Assembly (NCBI RefSeq): GCF_003851885.1
Contig: NZ_BHZE01000005.1
Span: 1-64,000 of the forward strand
Length of the DNA stretch: 64,000 nucleotides
Direction of reading: 5' to 3'
DNA from: Thermaurantimonas aggregans
Lineage (GTDB): Bacteria; Bacteroidota; Bacteroidia; Flavobacteriales; Schleiferiaceae
Shown: in pieces, positions 25,029 through 34,485 of the stretch
Layout of the letters: each line of letters begins with the position of its first letter
How positions within the stretch are numbered: position 1 is the first letter of the stretch
Notes under the pieces: model-generated
What the model saw: the letters and a program-made list of their open reading frames with translations, nothing else
Database searches by the model: none
What the model was told of the DNA's origin: nothing
Translations under genes and position numbers: made by a program

Positions 25029-27353
25029 TTAATTAAAGGATACCTGATACTGCAGCATAATTCGCATAGGTGGTGCCAAGAAAGCAGGGCGAACCATGAT
25101 CTCCCTATTTAGAGCGTTATCGATAATCAAGTTTGCCATAGCGCCCGATGGCCATTTGTAACCGATGCGCAGGTCGATCACAAGATCTCCTCTGTTAAGT
25201 CTTTGATGAACAGACTGCACACCTGGTATGACCTGATAAAATACGCGATCTAAATTTCTCATGTAATCGTTGTAACGCAGCGAAACACCTGCCCTATAGC
25301 CTTTGTGATGCGACCATTGGAGATCGGTTTTAAGCAAGTGTCTGTATCTGTATTTGAGCGTTCCTGTACTGTCGTCGGTACTTAGATTTTGATAGGTAAG
25401 ATATTGGCCGGTGACATCATTAAAAATAAACGGTCTATCAGGATAGCGAACACGCGGGTCGCTGTAGGCATAGCCTGCTAGGAACTCAAGTTTGTGAACG
25501 CCCGACTGATATAGACCTGTAAAAGTAAGCTCTATTCCCTGGATACGCACAGCGCCTACATTTACCGATTTGAAACCTAATTGCCGCTGCAATTGTGAGG
25601 TTCCTCCTACTGTGTCCCAGCGGCTGAAAGTGAATTCGATCATATCGTCAAAATCCATTCGAAACAAAGCCAGCTCTGCCTGCATCTTTAGTTGCTGACC
25701 TAAGGCAAGGAGCTGCTTGACACCAATTTCATAGGTGTTGCCTATTTCAGGATTCAGTTGTGTATTTGGAAAAATGTTTACCGTTCCGACATTGGTTTTG
25801 GTAAAAGCTTCAGCCATAGAGGGGAATCTAAACCCTTGACCCCACGATGCATACACATTGGTGTATGGTGCTACTTTGTAGTTTGCACCAAAACGCAACA
25901 CGGGTTTGCCTTGTGCCCTGTTGTCGAGCTTAAAAGATTCGTAACGGGCACCTGCGCTAAGGCTAAGGTTTTGCCATTTATAATCCGTTTGAAAATAAGC
26001 TGCCAGATTTCTGCTGGTATGTCGTCCTACGAAGAGCTCACTATTACTTTCTGACCACAGTCCAAAAATGCCACTTGTAATTTTTAGTCCCGAATAAGAA
26101 AGCCATTGTAATTGATATTGGGCAAGATATGACTGACTCGCATTGTCAAAAACTGTAGAATCATCCCGGGAATTATTGTCGATAGCTAAAAATCGGCCGT
26201 TGATTTCATGCCGTAATACTCCAGTTTGGCGAAACTGATTATATGTCAGCCAGGGATCGATGTGATATGTAAATCCCTGGGCAACGGTGATACTGCTGTC
26301 CTGAGCAATTAATGCCTGATTTTCCCCATTCCAGATAAGAGGCGAAGCACTTTTTCTGTAGGATATGTTGCCATTCAACCCATATTGAAGTGACTTGCTT
26401 TTATTCCAATGTGTTTTGAAATAGAGTCTGCTTCTGTTGTCGGGCGAGCGCCATTGGTATCCTTCATCCCACTGGCCTAGTCCACTTAACAAGTAGCCAA
26501 ACCAATTGTTGTCGTCATTGGGATTTTCTTTTCGGTTTTGAAAACTCATCTGTACACCACCTAGCGATTGCAGGCCGTTCCACCAGGTAAGTTCTGGACG
26601 TGGAGCCGCAGGATAAAAGCCCGTAAACATATTGACCCAGCTCCTTTTTTGATAATCGCTCCGCGTGCGAACATTTATTACACCATTCAAAGCACTAGAA
26701 CCATAAAGTGCTGAAGAAGCTCCTTTTATCACCTCCATTTGCTCGAGTGATTCGAAGGGTACAATGGTCCATTGTACCTGATTGGCATCAGGCGATATGA
26801 GGGGTAGATTGTCGAGCAGCAGAAGTACACGCGTACCTGCGCCATAACTCCAGCCACTTCCCGAGCGTATGTTTGCTTGGCCATCGTTTACATTCACTCC
26901 TGGTACTTGATTCATAGTTTGTTGTACATCTGTTGGATTTTTATTTTCCACCAGGTTCGGGCGAATTACGGTAAGTGAAACAGTTGTTTCTTCGATGCGC
27001 TGTTCTGATTTTGAGGCTGTAATTACCACACTTGGCAGCGAGTAACTTTCCTCCCGCAGATTTACCAGGTAAAGGGTTTTGCCATTTAGAACGACCCATT
27101 CTGTGCGGTAACCCAACATTCGAACCTCAGCAAACTTTGCCGTTGAGATATTAATTTGAAAACTCAATATGCCTAATTCGTCTGTTTGTCCACCGTTCAG
27201 TACCTGATTTTTAGAATCATCAAAAATTCTTACTGTTGCTCCTGGTACTGGTCCCTGGCGATCACTTATTTTAAAGGTGATTTCACGCCATTGGCCATAA
27301 AGATTACACGTAACTAATGAGGCAAACAGGAGAGTAAGGTTAACAATTCGCAT
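25029..27353 (-). CDS. TonB-dependent outer-membrane receptor
   Basis: A 774-residue protein. A signal peptide (1-21) precedes a carboxypeptidase-regulatory-like beta domain (about 25-105). Next comes a TonB-box-like stretch (SLPSVVITASKS near 108), the plug domain (about 125-235) and a 22-strand barrel ending in QYQVSFN with a terminal aromatic residue. It imports a ligand by TonB energy. It is divergently transcribed from an MbnP-like lipoprotein gene, which suggests metal, perhaps copper, as cargo; that is inference. No SusD partner is present, so a glycan role is unlikely. Confidence 0.9.
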   Translation of the reverse strand: MRIVNLTLLFASLVTCNLYGQWREITFKISDRQGPVPGATVRIFDDSKNQVLNGGQTDELGILSFQINISTAKFAEVRMLGYRTEWVVLNGKTLYLVNLREESYSLPSVVITASKSEQRIEETTVSLTVIRPNLVENKNPTDVQQTMNQVPGVNVNDGQANIRSGSGWSYGAGTRVLLLLDNLPLISPDANQVQWTIVPFESLEQMEVIKGASSALYGSSALNGVINVRTRSDYQKRSWVNMFTGFYPAAPRPELTWWNGLQSLGGVQMSFQNRKENPNDDNNWFGYLLSGLGQWDEGYQWRSPDNRSRLYFKTHWNKSKSLQYGLNGNISYRKSASPLIWNGENQALIAQDSSITVAQGFTYHIDPWLTYNQFRQTGVLRHEINGRFLAIDNNSRDDSTVFDNASQSYLAQYQLQWLSYSGLKITSGIFGLWSESNSELFVGRHTSRNLAAYFQTDYKWQNLSLSAGARYESFKLDNRAQGKPVLRFGANYKVAPYTNVYASWGQGFRFPSMAEAFTKTNVGTVNIFPNTQLNPEIGNTYEIGVKQLLALGQQLKMQAELALFRMDFDDMIEFTFSRWDTVGGTSQLQRQLGFKSVNVGAVRIQGIELTFTGLYQSGVHKLEFLAGYAYSDPRVRYPDRPFIFNDVTGQYLTYQNLSTDDSTGTLKYRYRHLLKTDLQWSHHKGYRAGVSLRYNDYMRNLDRVFYQVIPGVQSVHQRLNRGDLVIDLRIGYKWPSGAMANLIIDNALNREIMVRPAFLAPPMRIMLQYQVSFN

Positions 27354-27568
27354 AAATGTTACGAAATATTTAACAAAGATGTAAAAAATCTTCCGTTCGA
27401 TTACTTACAATGGCAAGCAGTGACCTACCGATGTCGTTTTGCTCAAATGCATTTTTATGTTAGCGAAAAAATTGATATTGAAAATCAGTGTATTTTTAGA
27501 TCCTGAAAAACATTTTAATTCCATTGAAAGTCTATTTAAAAAATCTTTTGACGTTGAGTAACCTGAAG

Positions 27569-28315
27569 ATGTTCAATTGGAGATTTTTGATTTTATCGAT
27601 AGCACTTATTGTGCAATCCTGTAAAAAGGCAGAAATACCTCAACCTTCTCCAAATCCGATTGAAAAAAATCTTTCAATCCGATTTATCCACAAAATAGGC
27701 CAGGAAAACATCCGATTAAATCAAAATGCAACACTCACCGATGGACGTCAGTTTCGCTTCCAATTTATAAGACATATTTTTACCAATATCTTTCTCATCA
27801 GCGACGCAGGAGATACCGTTTTTCCTGCAATACAGCGCATCCTGATTCGAGAGAATACATCTGAATACGATTTAGGTAAAGTACTTCTGCCTGAGGGCAA
27901 GTGGAAGATGTATCTGCTCTACGGTGTTGATTCATTGACAAACACCACGGTACAGCCCCCGATGGTAGAAAACGCCGGTGATCCGCTTGCACCGCAGTTT
28001 CCATCCATGTACTGGACATGGGAAAGCGGCTACCTCTTCACACGCATTGAGGCTCTTGCCGATACTTCCAGAATTCCTTCAGGCCAGCTCAATGGCTTTA
28101 TTGATTACCATTTAGGGAAGACTGGCTTAGCCAGATGGTTAGGGCCATTTAATGTACAGGTGCAAAACGATCAGGCCTTTGTAAACCTCCAATGCGACCT
28201 GGCCCCTGCGCTAGAATCAGTGGTTTGGCCAGAAGAATTCAGCTCGCATACGTTTGAGAATCTAGCTCTTGCCGAAAAATTATTAGGCCAAATTGCTCAG
28301 AATATAAGAGATTGA
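27569..28315 (+). CDS. MbnP-family lipoprotein (putative copper-related)
   Basis: About 248 residues from the ATG at 27569 (MFNWRFL; a TTG at 27524 would lengthen an already complete signal). The lipobox is LIVQSCKK. The body matches the MbnP-like family, including FRFQFIRHIFTNIFL in the first half and MYWTWESGYLF near residue 160. Characterised MbnP proteins bind copper with the di-haem partner MbnH. No mbnH is in this window. It is divergent from a TonB receptor, and a terminator follows at 28328. Confidence 0.8.
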   Translation: MFNWRFLILSIALIVQSCKKAEIPQPSPNPIEKNLSIRFIHKIGQENIRLNQNATLTDGRQFRFQFIRHIFTNIFLISDAGDTVFPAIQRILIRENTSEYDLGKVLLPEGKWKMYLLYGVDSLTNTTVQPPMVENAGDPLAPQFPSMYWTWESGYLFTRIEALADTSRIPSGQLNGFIDYHLGKTGLARWLGPFNVQVQNDQAFVNLQCDLAPALESVVWPEEFSSHTFENLALAEKLLGQIAQNIRD

Positions 28316-28327
28316 ATCAGTAAATTC

Positions 28328-28354
28328 AAAAGTGTAAAAAGTACACCTTTTTTT
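28328..28354 (+). terminator. Terminator after the MbnP-like gene
   Basis: AAAAGTGTA (28328-28336) pairs with TACA-C-CTTTT (28342-28351, one bulged C) around a 5-base loop, and the T-run continues to 28354. Confidence 0.65.
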
Positions 28355-28399
28355 CGCCTTTTCCTTGAAAATTTGACATGGATTTATGGCTTAGCTATC

Positions 28400-28407
28400 T
28401 ATTTTTG
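28400..28407 (+). promoter_or_regulatory. Putative -7 promoter box (TATTTTTG) for pdhA-pdhC
   Basis: Exact TAnnTTTG match 19 nt before the pdhA ATG at 28427. A TTTG lies 24 nt further upstream, a little far for the -33 element. Confidence 0.45.
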
Positions 28408-28426
28408 CCCGGTTAAAGTACTTGAT

Positions 28427-29425
28427 ATGCCCAAAAAACCTATTACTAAGGAAACATACCTTAAATGGTATGAAGATATGCTGTTTTGGAGGAAATTTGA
28501 AGACAAAGCGGCAGCACTCTACATACAGCAGAAAATCAGAGGTTTTTTACATTTATACAACGGTCAGGAGGCAGTACTGGCCGGATGCTTGTACGCCATG
28601 GAGCCAGGTGACCGTATGATTACGGGTTATCGCAATCACGTACAACCAATCGGTATGGGAGTAGATCCCCGCACGGTGATGGCCGAATTGCTTGGAAAAA
28701 AGACAGGATGCAGCAAGGGCAACGGCGGATCGATGCACATGTTTTCGAAAGAGCACAACTTCTTTGGCGGTCATGGCATTGTGGGTGGACAGATTCCGCT
28801 CGGGGCAGGTATTGCCTTTGCCGATAAATATCTGGGTCGTCCACATGTTACACTCACCTTTATGGGCGATGGAGCTGTGCGCCAGGGTTCGCTGCATGAA
28901 ACTCTGAACATGGCCATGATGTGGAGCTTACCGGTTGTTTTCATCGTCGAAAACAATGGCTATGCAATGGGTACCTCAGTAGAGCGCTCAGCCAATCACA
29001 CCGAAATCTGGAAACTCGGTCTCGGCTACGAAATGCCCTGCTGGCAGGTAAACGGCATGAACCCCGTAGATGTGTACGAAGGCGTATGGGAGGCTGTGGA
29101 TAATGCGCGCGCTGGCAAAGGACCTTCGTTTATCGAAATAAAAACCTATCGCTACAAGGGGCACTCCATGAGTGACGCCCAGCACTATCGCACCAAAGAA
29201 GAGGTGGCGGAGTACATGAAAATAGACCCAATTACCCAAGTGCTCAACGTAATTAAAGAAAACAACTGGGCTACTGAAGCAGAAATACAAGCCATTGACG
29301 AACGGGTAAAGGATCTTGTAAACGAGTGTGTAGAATTTGCGGAGAAAAGCCCTTATCCGGAGCCCGAACAGCTCTATGAAGATGTGTATGTTCAAAAAGA
29401 CTATCCATTCATAACCATTCAATAA
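28427..29425 (+). CDS. pdhA: Pyruvate dehydrogenase E1 component, alpha subunit
   Basis: About 332 residues from the ATG at 28427 (MPKKPITKE). It is the thiamine-diphosphate E1 alpha subunit that decarboxylates pyruvate and passes the acetyl group to lipoyl-E2. The ThDP/Mg motif runs from GDGAVRQGS to ENNGYAMG (about residues 143-181). The phosphorylation-loop-like RYKGHSMSD segment is near 243. The E1 beta subunit, needed for activity, is not adjacent; the next gene, 9 bp downstream, is E2. An in-frame start at 28373 exists but lies before the promoter-like box. Confidence 0.95.
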   Translation: MPKKPITKETYLKWYEDMLFWRKFEDKAAALYIQQKIRGFLHLYNGQEAVLAGCLYAMEPGDRMITGYRNHVQPIGMGVDPRTVMAELLGKKTGCSKGNGGSMHMFSKEHNFFGGHGIVGGQIPLGAGIAFADKYLGRPHVTLTFMGDGAVRQGSLHETLNMAMMWSLPVVFIVENNGYAMGTSVERSANHTEIWKLGLGYEMPCWQVNGMNPVDVYEGVWEAVDNARAGKGPSFIEIKTYRYKGHSMSDAQHYRTKEEVAEYMKIDPITQVLNVIKENNWATEAEIQAIDERVKDLVNECVEFAEKSPYPEPEQLYEDVYVQKDYPFITIQ

Positions 29426-29434
29426 AAACTACTG

Positions 29435-30700
29435 ATGGCTGAAATAGTTACCATGCCAAGGCTCAGCGATACCATGACGGAAGGTACCGTAGCCAAATGG
29501 CACAAAAAAGTAGGAGATAAAGTAAAAGAAGGGGATATACTGGCCGAAATTGAAACCGATAAGGCCACGATGGAATTTGAATCCTTTCAAGAAGGCGTAC
29601 TCCTCTACATCGGTGTAGAAGAGGGTGGCACTGCTCCAGTTGACAGCATCTTGGCAATTCTTGGCCAAGAAGGGGAGGATATTTCATCTCTCATCGGCGG
29701 AGGTGCAGCAAACCAAACATCAACCAAAGCTGAACTGCCTAAAGAAGAAAAACCTGCTGAGCAAAAGGTTGAAGCCGACGATGTTACTGAAGAGGTAGAG
29801 ACCGATGGACGAAGAATAAAAATTTCGCCCCTTGCACGCCGATTGGCTAAGGAAAAAGGCATAGACATCACCCAAGTAAAAGGCACTGGTGAGGGTGGAC
29901 GCATCGTAAAAAGAGATATTGAAAACTTCAAGCATGGCGCAGTGATCGAAAAGCCTGTGAAAGAAGAAGTGGTGCGTCCTGCCGTTCAAGAAGCTCCTTC
30001 AGTACCGTCTGCAGCAAGTGTAGCATATACCGAAGAGCCGGTTTCACAAATGCGCAAAACCATCGCACGCCGACTGGCAGAGAGCAAGTTCAGCGCACCG
30101 CACTTCTACCTCACTATTGAAATTGACATGGACAAGGCCGTTGAGGTGCGCAAAATGCTCAACGAAATTTCTGACATTAAAATTTCGTATAACGACCTTG
30201 TAATCAAGGCAACTGCTCTTGCTCTTAAGAAGCATCCAAAAATTAACTCTTCTTGGCTCGGAGATCGCATCCGCTTCAACCACGATATCAATATCGGTGT
30301 AGCAGTAGCTGTAGAAGAAGGTTTGCTAGTACCTGTTATTCGCCACGCCGACCAAAAAGGTCTCAGCACCATTGCTGCTCAAATAAAAGAATTTGCTCAA
30401 AAAGCCAAAGATAAAAAACTGCAACCTTCTGACTGGGAGGGCAATACTTTCACAATTTCCAACCTCGGAATGTTTGGCATTGACGAATTCACCGCCATCA
30501 TCAATCCACCAGATGCCTGTATTATGGCTGTAGGGGGTATTAAGCAAGTTCCTGTAGTGAAAAATGGCGAAATCAAGGTAGGTCACGTGATGAAAGTAAC
30601 CCTGAGCTGCGATCATCGAGTAGTAGATGGCGCTACAGGGGCTGCATTTTTGCAGACCTTTAAATCACTGATCGAAGACCCGATGAAGATGATTCTTTAA
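29435..30700 (+). CDS. pdhC: Dihydrolipoamide acetyltransferase, pyruvate dehydrogenase E2
   Basis: A 421-residue protein with the canonical E2 order. One lipoyl domain has the lipoylated Lys in ETDKATMEF (about residue 44). A linker rich in Glu, Lys and Pro follows, then a peripheral-subunit-binding domain (RRIKISPLARRLAKE near 130). The catalytic acetyltransferase core has SCDHRVVDG near residue 390. It transfers acetyl from lipoate to CoA and forms the complex core. It is directly downstream of pdhA and followed by a strong terminator. Confidence 0.95.
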   Translation: MAEIVTMPRLSDTMTEGTVAKWHKKVGDKVKEGDILAEIETDKATMEFESFQEGVLLYIGVEEGGTAPVDSILAILGQEGEDISSLIGGGAANQTSTKAELPKEEKPAEQKVEADDVTEEVETDGRRIKISPLARRLAKEKGIDITQVKGTGEGGRIVKRDIENFKHGAVIEKPVKEEVVRPAVQEAPSVPSAASVAYTEEPVSQMRKTIARRLAESKFSAPHFYLTIEIDMDKAVEVRKMLNEISDIKISYNDLVIKATALALKKHPKINSSWLGDRIRFNHDINIGVAVAVEEGLLVPVIRHADQKGLSTIAAQIKEFAQKAKDKKLQPSDWEGNTFTISNLGMFGIDEFTAIINPPDACIMAVGGIKQVPVVKNGEIKVGHVMKVTLSCDHRVVDGATGAAFLQTFKSLIEDPMKMIL

Positions 30701-30727
30701 TCGTTACTAAATACTATACATACAAAG

Positions 30728-30754
30728 CCCGACTCTCAAAAGTCGGGTTTTTTT
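30728..30754 (+). terminator. Terminator after pdhC
   Basis: CCCGACT (30728-30734) pairs perfectly with AGTCGGG (30741-30747) around CTCAAA, followed by seven T. Confidence 0.9.
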
Positions 30755-30867
30755 GCTATTTTTCGGAGTAGATACATTCAAAAATTGAAGAATTTAAACT
30801 TAGTAAATACTTGAAGAACAGCATCTTACAAACTTCGTAAACCTTTTATCTTCGCATTTAAATACGT

Positions 30868-30914
30868 AAGCCCTTACACCTTTCAAAAACCTTTTGATCA
30901 GAGTGTGAGGGCTT
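30868..30914. other. Inverted repeat between convergent pdhC and recQ
   Basis: AAGCCCTTACAC (30868-30879) pairs with GTGTGAGGGCTT (30903-30914) with a single mismatch/G-U around 23 bases. There is no T-tract on either side. It may support recQ transcript ending or stability on the minus strand. Confidence 0.45.
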
Positions 30915-30948
30915 AAACTTAGTTGGTTGGCTGGTTAAGGCCAGGTTA

Positions 30949-33135
30949 TTAGTTTGCAACTTCGCTCATAAACTTGATGCGCACCATGCGAAGCTCCTCT
31001 TCAGTGTATTCTCCATCGAATTCTTTATAAGCCTCTTCGATCGAGTCGGTTTCAGCTTCCATAAAGTAGTCAAAGATCTCCTCGATTTGGTCTTCGTCGA
31101 GTTTTTGGTCGAGGTAATAGTTGATGTTAATGCGGGTTCCAGAGTTTACGATGCCCTCGATTTCATCGAGCAGCTCTTCCATAGTCAGCCCTTTTGCTTT
31201 GGCAATGTCGTCGAGGGCCACTTTGCGGTCTGTCGATTGAATGATAAATACTTTGAGGCTCGATTTGTTGACCACTGACTTCACGACGAAGTCATCGGGT
31301 TTTTCGATATCGTTTTCTTTTACATACTTAGCAATCAGGTCAACGAAAGGTTGTCCAAATTTCTTAGCTTTTCCTTCGCCTACCCCGGGTATATTCTTAA
31401 GTTCTTCGAGGGTAGTGGGGTAGTGGAGCGCCATTTCGTTTAGTGTACTTTCCTGAAAGACAGCATACGGGGGCACACCTTTCTTCTTCGCTTCGCTTTT
31501 CGTGAGTTCTTTAAGCATTTTAAAGAGTACTTCGTCAAAGGCAGTAGCACTTTTGCCGCCGAGTATTACGTCATCGTCGTCGTCAGTAATGCCTTCGAAG
31601 TTGGTATCTTCAGCCATTAAGAAGGGCTGAGGATATTCAATAAACTTTTTGCCTTCTGGCGTTATTTTGAGAATGCCGTAAGTTTCGATTTCTTTTTCGA
31701 GTAGTCCGTTGACAATGCATTGGCGAATTACGCTGTTCCAATAGTGTTCGCTCTTGTCGGCACCTTCGTTAAATTGTTCGTATTCTTCTACTTTATATGA
31801 CCGAAGCTGTTGATTGAGCTGACCTTTGAGAATGGCAACTATTTGAGGAGCTTTGAAACGGTTTTGGCCTGAAACGACCGTTTCAAGCACCAGCTTCACG
31901 TCTTCCTGAGCGTCGAATTTTTCCTTCGGATTGCGGCAGTTGTCGCACATATTGCTGCACTTTTCCTCCGGAAATTCTTCTCCGAAGTACTTGAGTAAGT
32001 ATCTGCGACGGCAACCTGAGGTTTCGGCGTAAGCAATGGTCTCTGCGATGAGCTGTTTGCCGATTTCCAACTCGGCAACTGGTTTGCCAGCCATAAGCTT
32101 TTCCATCTTTTCGAGGTCTTGGTAGGCGTAGAAAGCAATACAGTTTCCTTCGCCTCCATCGCGACCCGCACGCCCAGTTTCTTGGTAGTAGCTCTCCAAT
32201 GACTTTGGCATGTCGTAATGGATCACGAAGCGTACATCGGGCTTGTCGATGCCCATACCAAAGGCAATGGTAGCCACGATTACATCTACCTCTTCCATCA
32301 AGAAGGCATCTTGGTGCTTAGCGCGCGTATTGCTATCTAGGCCGGCATGGTAGGGCAGTGCTTTAATGCCATTCACTTGCAGTGTTTGGGCGAGTTCTTC
32401 TACCTTTTTGCGGCTCATACAGTATATGATGCCGCTTTTGCCTGGATTATTCTTAATGAATTTGATGATCTCTTTTTCTGTATTAACCTTAGGACGAATC
32501 TCGTAATAAAGATTTTCGCGGTTAAAAGATGATTTGAACACTGCTGCATTTTCCATCCCAAGGTTTTTTTGAATATCGCTCTGTACTTTGGGAGTAGCAG
32601 TAGCGGTAAGGGCGATGATGGGGCGCTTTCCGATTTTGTTCATGATTGAGCGCAGGTTGCGGTATTCAGGTCTGAAATCGTGGCCCCATTCCGAAATACA
32701 GTGCGCTTCGTCGATGGCGTAAAAACTTATTTTTACTGTCTTTAGAAATTCGATATTCTCGTCTTTTGTGAGACTTTCAGGCGCCACATAAAGCATTTTA
32801 GTGATGCCCGCTGTAATGTCGTCTTTTACTTGCTGGATCTCCTTTTTTGTAAGCGAAGAGTTGAGCACATGTGCCACCCCATTTTCGGTAGAAAATCCCC
32901 GCATTGAGTCCACTTGGTTCTTCATCAGGGCGATCAGTGGCGAAACAATGATAGCAGTGCCTTCGCTCATTAAGGCCGGTAATTGGTAGCACAGCGACTT
33001 ACCACCGCCGGTAGGCATGATTACAAAGGTGTCGTTTCCTTCCAATAAACTCTTGATTACTGCCTCCTGATTTCCCTTAAAGGTATTGAATCCAAAGAAC
33101 TTTTTCAGGTTCTCTACTAAAGATGTGTTGCTCAT
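30949..33135 (-). CDS. recQ: ATP-dependent DNA helicase RecQ
   Basis: A 728-residue protein. Superfamily 2 helicase motifs are clear: Walker A MPTGGGKSLCY near residue 40, DEAH near 137, and ETGRAGRDG near 327. An RQC zinc-binding block has Cys residues around 377-400 (CRRRYLLKYFG, then CSNMCDNC). An HRDC-like domain follows at about 530-610 (TTLEELKNIPGVGEGKAKKFG). A 120-residue acidic C-terminal extension makes it longer than E. coli RecQ (about 610). It unwinds recombination intermediates and stalled forks. It is a single-gene unit. Confidence 0.95.
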   Translation of the reverse strand: MSNTSLVENLKKFFGFNTFKGNQEAVIKSLLEGNDTFVIMPTGGGKSLCYQLPALMSEGTAIIVSPLIALMKNQVDSMRGFSTENGVAHVLNSSLTKKEIQQVKDDITAGITKMLYVAPESLTKDENIEFLKTVKISFYAIDEAHCISEWGHDFRPEYRNLRSIMNKIGKRPIIALTATATPKVQSDIQKNLGMENAAVFKSSFNRENLYYEIRPKVNTEKEIIKFIKNNPGKSGIIYCMSRKKVEELAQTLQVNGIKALPYHAGLDSNTRAKHQDAFLMEEVDVIVATIAFGMGIDKPDVRFVIHYDMPKSLESYYQETGRAGRDGGEGNCIAFYAYQDLEKMEKLMAGKPVAELEIGKQLIAETIAYAETSGCRRRYLLKYFGEEFPEEKCSNMCDNCRNPKEKFDAQEDVKLVLETVVSGQNRFKAPQIVAILKGQLNQQLRSYKVEEYEQFNEGADKSEHYWNSVIRQCIVNGLLEKEIETYGILKITPEGKKFIEYPQPFLMAEDTNFEGITDDDDDVILGGKSATAFDEVLFKMLKELTKSEAKKKGVPPYAVFQESTLNEMALHYPTTLEELKNIPGVGEGKAKKFGQPFVDLIAKYVKENDIEKPDDFVVKSVVNKSSLKVFIIQSTDRKVALDDIAKAKGLTMEELLDEIEGIVNSGTRININYYLDQKLDEDQIEEIFDYFMEAETDSIEEAYKEFDGEYTEEELRMVRIKFMSEVAN

Positions 33136-33538
33136 TTTCTTCAGCGTATATATCTGTAAAGATAATCGAATTTTTCTGCGTTAAACAATGATTAGTTGAA
33201 TTTTAAACGGTTTTCGAAAAAAGGATTGCAAAACTAAAAATTTGATTCTTAAAGATTTTAAAATATTTCAGCTCTCATTTGGGCCTAAATACACGACCAT
33301 ATTTCCCTAAGTAGTTCCAAATTATCCTTTTCTCAAAGGCAAATGAAACTCGCTCGAGATCTTAGTTAACACTTTCGTATACAGACATTTTAACCTCATT
33401 AGATGTAAACAGATTGCGATCTTCTTGTGTGAAACTATTCAGAAAGAGAAAGGTTACAAAATTTAATCACATAAAAATGAGGTTATTAAAATCATACTCA
33501 TCACTTGTATCAACAAAAACAATTTAAACTTGAGATAA
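33136..33538. other. 403-bp AT-rich intergenic region
   Basis: This gap separates the recQ start (33135) from the stop of the DUF3050 gene, both on the minus strand. I find no credible ORF, tRNA or strong hairpin. A minus-strand TAGTTTTG (33229-33236) fits the -7 consensus and could be part of the recQ promoter, about 94 nt from the ATG. The rest looks like plain AT-rich spacer. Confidence 0.6.
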
Positions 33539-34342
33539 TCAAACTTTTAAGTCTATCACTTTTTCATTAATAATACATCGATAAACTCCGTCCCAAAGTT
33601 TTTTTCTCATTTCTAGCGCTTTTACCACTGCATCTTGTGCCTCTTGCCATTTTACCTGTTCATCTCCACACAACTGTGAGGTCATTTCCAGTGCTAAATG
33701 GCTGTGATGTCCACCATCTACTTCGATGTGCCGATCGATGTAGTACTGGAAGCGGGAAACTTCTTCAGGAAATTTCTTTTGTAACTCTTGAATAATCGAA
33801 AGAAACATATCAGGTATTAAATCTTCTCTGCCAAAGGTGAACACTGCAGAAAGCACATGAATCTTACCACTTCGGATAATCTCAAATGTATATCGCACAA
33901 ATTCAGCTGCTTCGGAAGGTACCTCAGAATGCGCAAGCGCTTCTTCTGCGTTATAGCCCTTTTTTAATAACTCGATAAATCGATAAATGGTGCTTACATC
34001 GGCACCAGCTTGTTGCATGGCATCCAGATACATCTCGAAGTGGCTTTTTCGCACGCCATCCAAGTCGATGTCGCTTTCTTCGCCCACAACTATTTCATTG
34101 ATTAGGAAGCGTGTGTTCGCATCGCCGATAGGTAGCCAAGGTACTGAGGTACAGGTCAACTGGTTTTGAAGTGCCTTGAGCAGTGACATAAAATCCCAAA
34201 CTGCAAAAACATGGTACTCCATAAAGGTGCGCAAATCGTCTAAAGTCTGAATGGACGAATACGCGGGATGATGAATAATTTCCTTTCGTAAGGGTTCAAT
34301 AGCCTGTTGAAGTGCAGAAATATTTTTATTCATTAAATCCAT
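33539..34342 (-). CDS. DUF3050 family protein (haem-oxygenase-like fold)
   Basis: A 267-residue, mostly helical protein matching DUF3050, a family placed with haem-oxygenase-like di-iron proteins. Conserved acidic and His residues occur in helices: EYHVFAVWDFM near 42, NEIVVGEESD near 86, and YIDRHIEVDGGHHSHLALEM near 205. These could bind two metals, as in related oxidases, but no function is established here. The start at 34342 (MDLMNKN) could also be the ATG at 34333. It stands alone between recQ and a DUF6029 gene. Confidence 0.82.
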   Translation of the reverse strand: MDLMNKNISALQQAIEPLRKEIIHHPAYSSIQTLDDLRTFMEYHVFAVWDFMSLLKALQNQLTCTSVPWLPIGDANTRFLINEIVVGEESDIDLDGVRKSHFEMYLDAMQQAGADVSTIYRFIELLKKGYNAEEALAHSEVPSEAAEFVRYTFEIIRSGKIHVLSAVFTFGREDLIPDMFLSIIQELQKKFPEEVSRFQYYIDRHIEVDGGHHSHLALEMTSQLCGDEQVKWQEAQDAVVKALEMRKKLWDGVYRCIINEKVIDLKV

Positions 34343-34485
34343 TAGATAACACTCATCTTGATTTACAGCCTAAATATGACGGCTGACGAATAGTAAATGT
34401 TTGTGATTTTAAATGCTTTCAGTCCTAAAAACCTGCTAATTTTCTTATATTCAAAAATTGAAGATCGATATAAAACTGAAAATTT

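Noticed and set aside
27354-27568. Possible cobalamin or metal riboswitch upstream of the TonB receptor
   Set aside because: No B12-box-like sequence or stable multi-stem structure seen in the 215-bp divergent gap.
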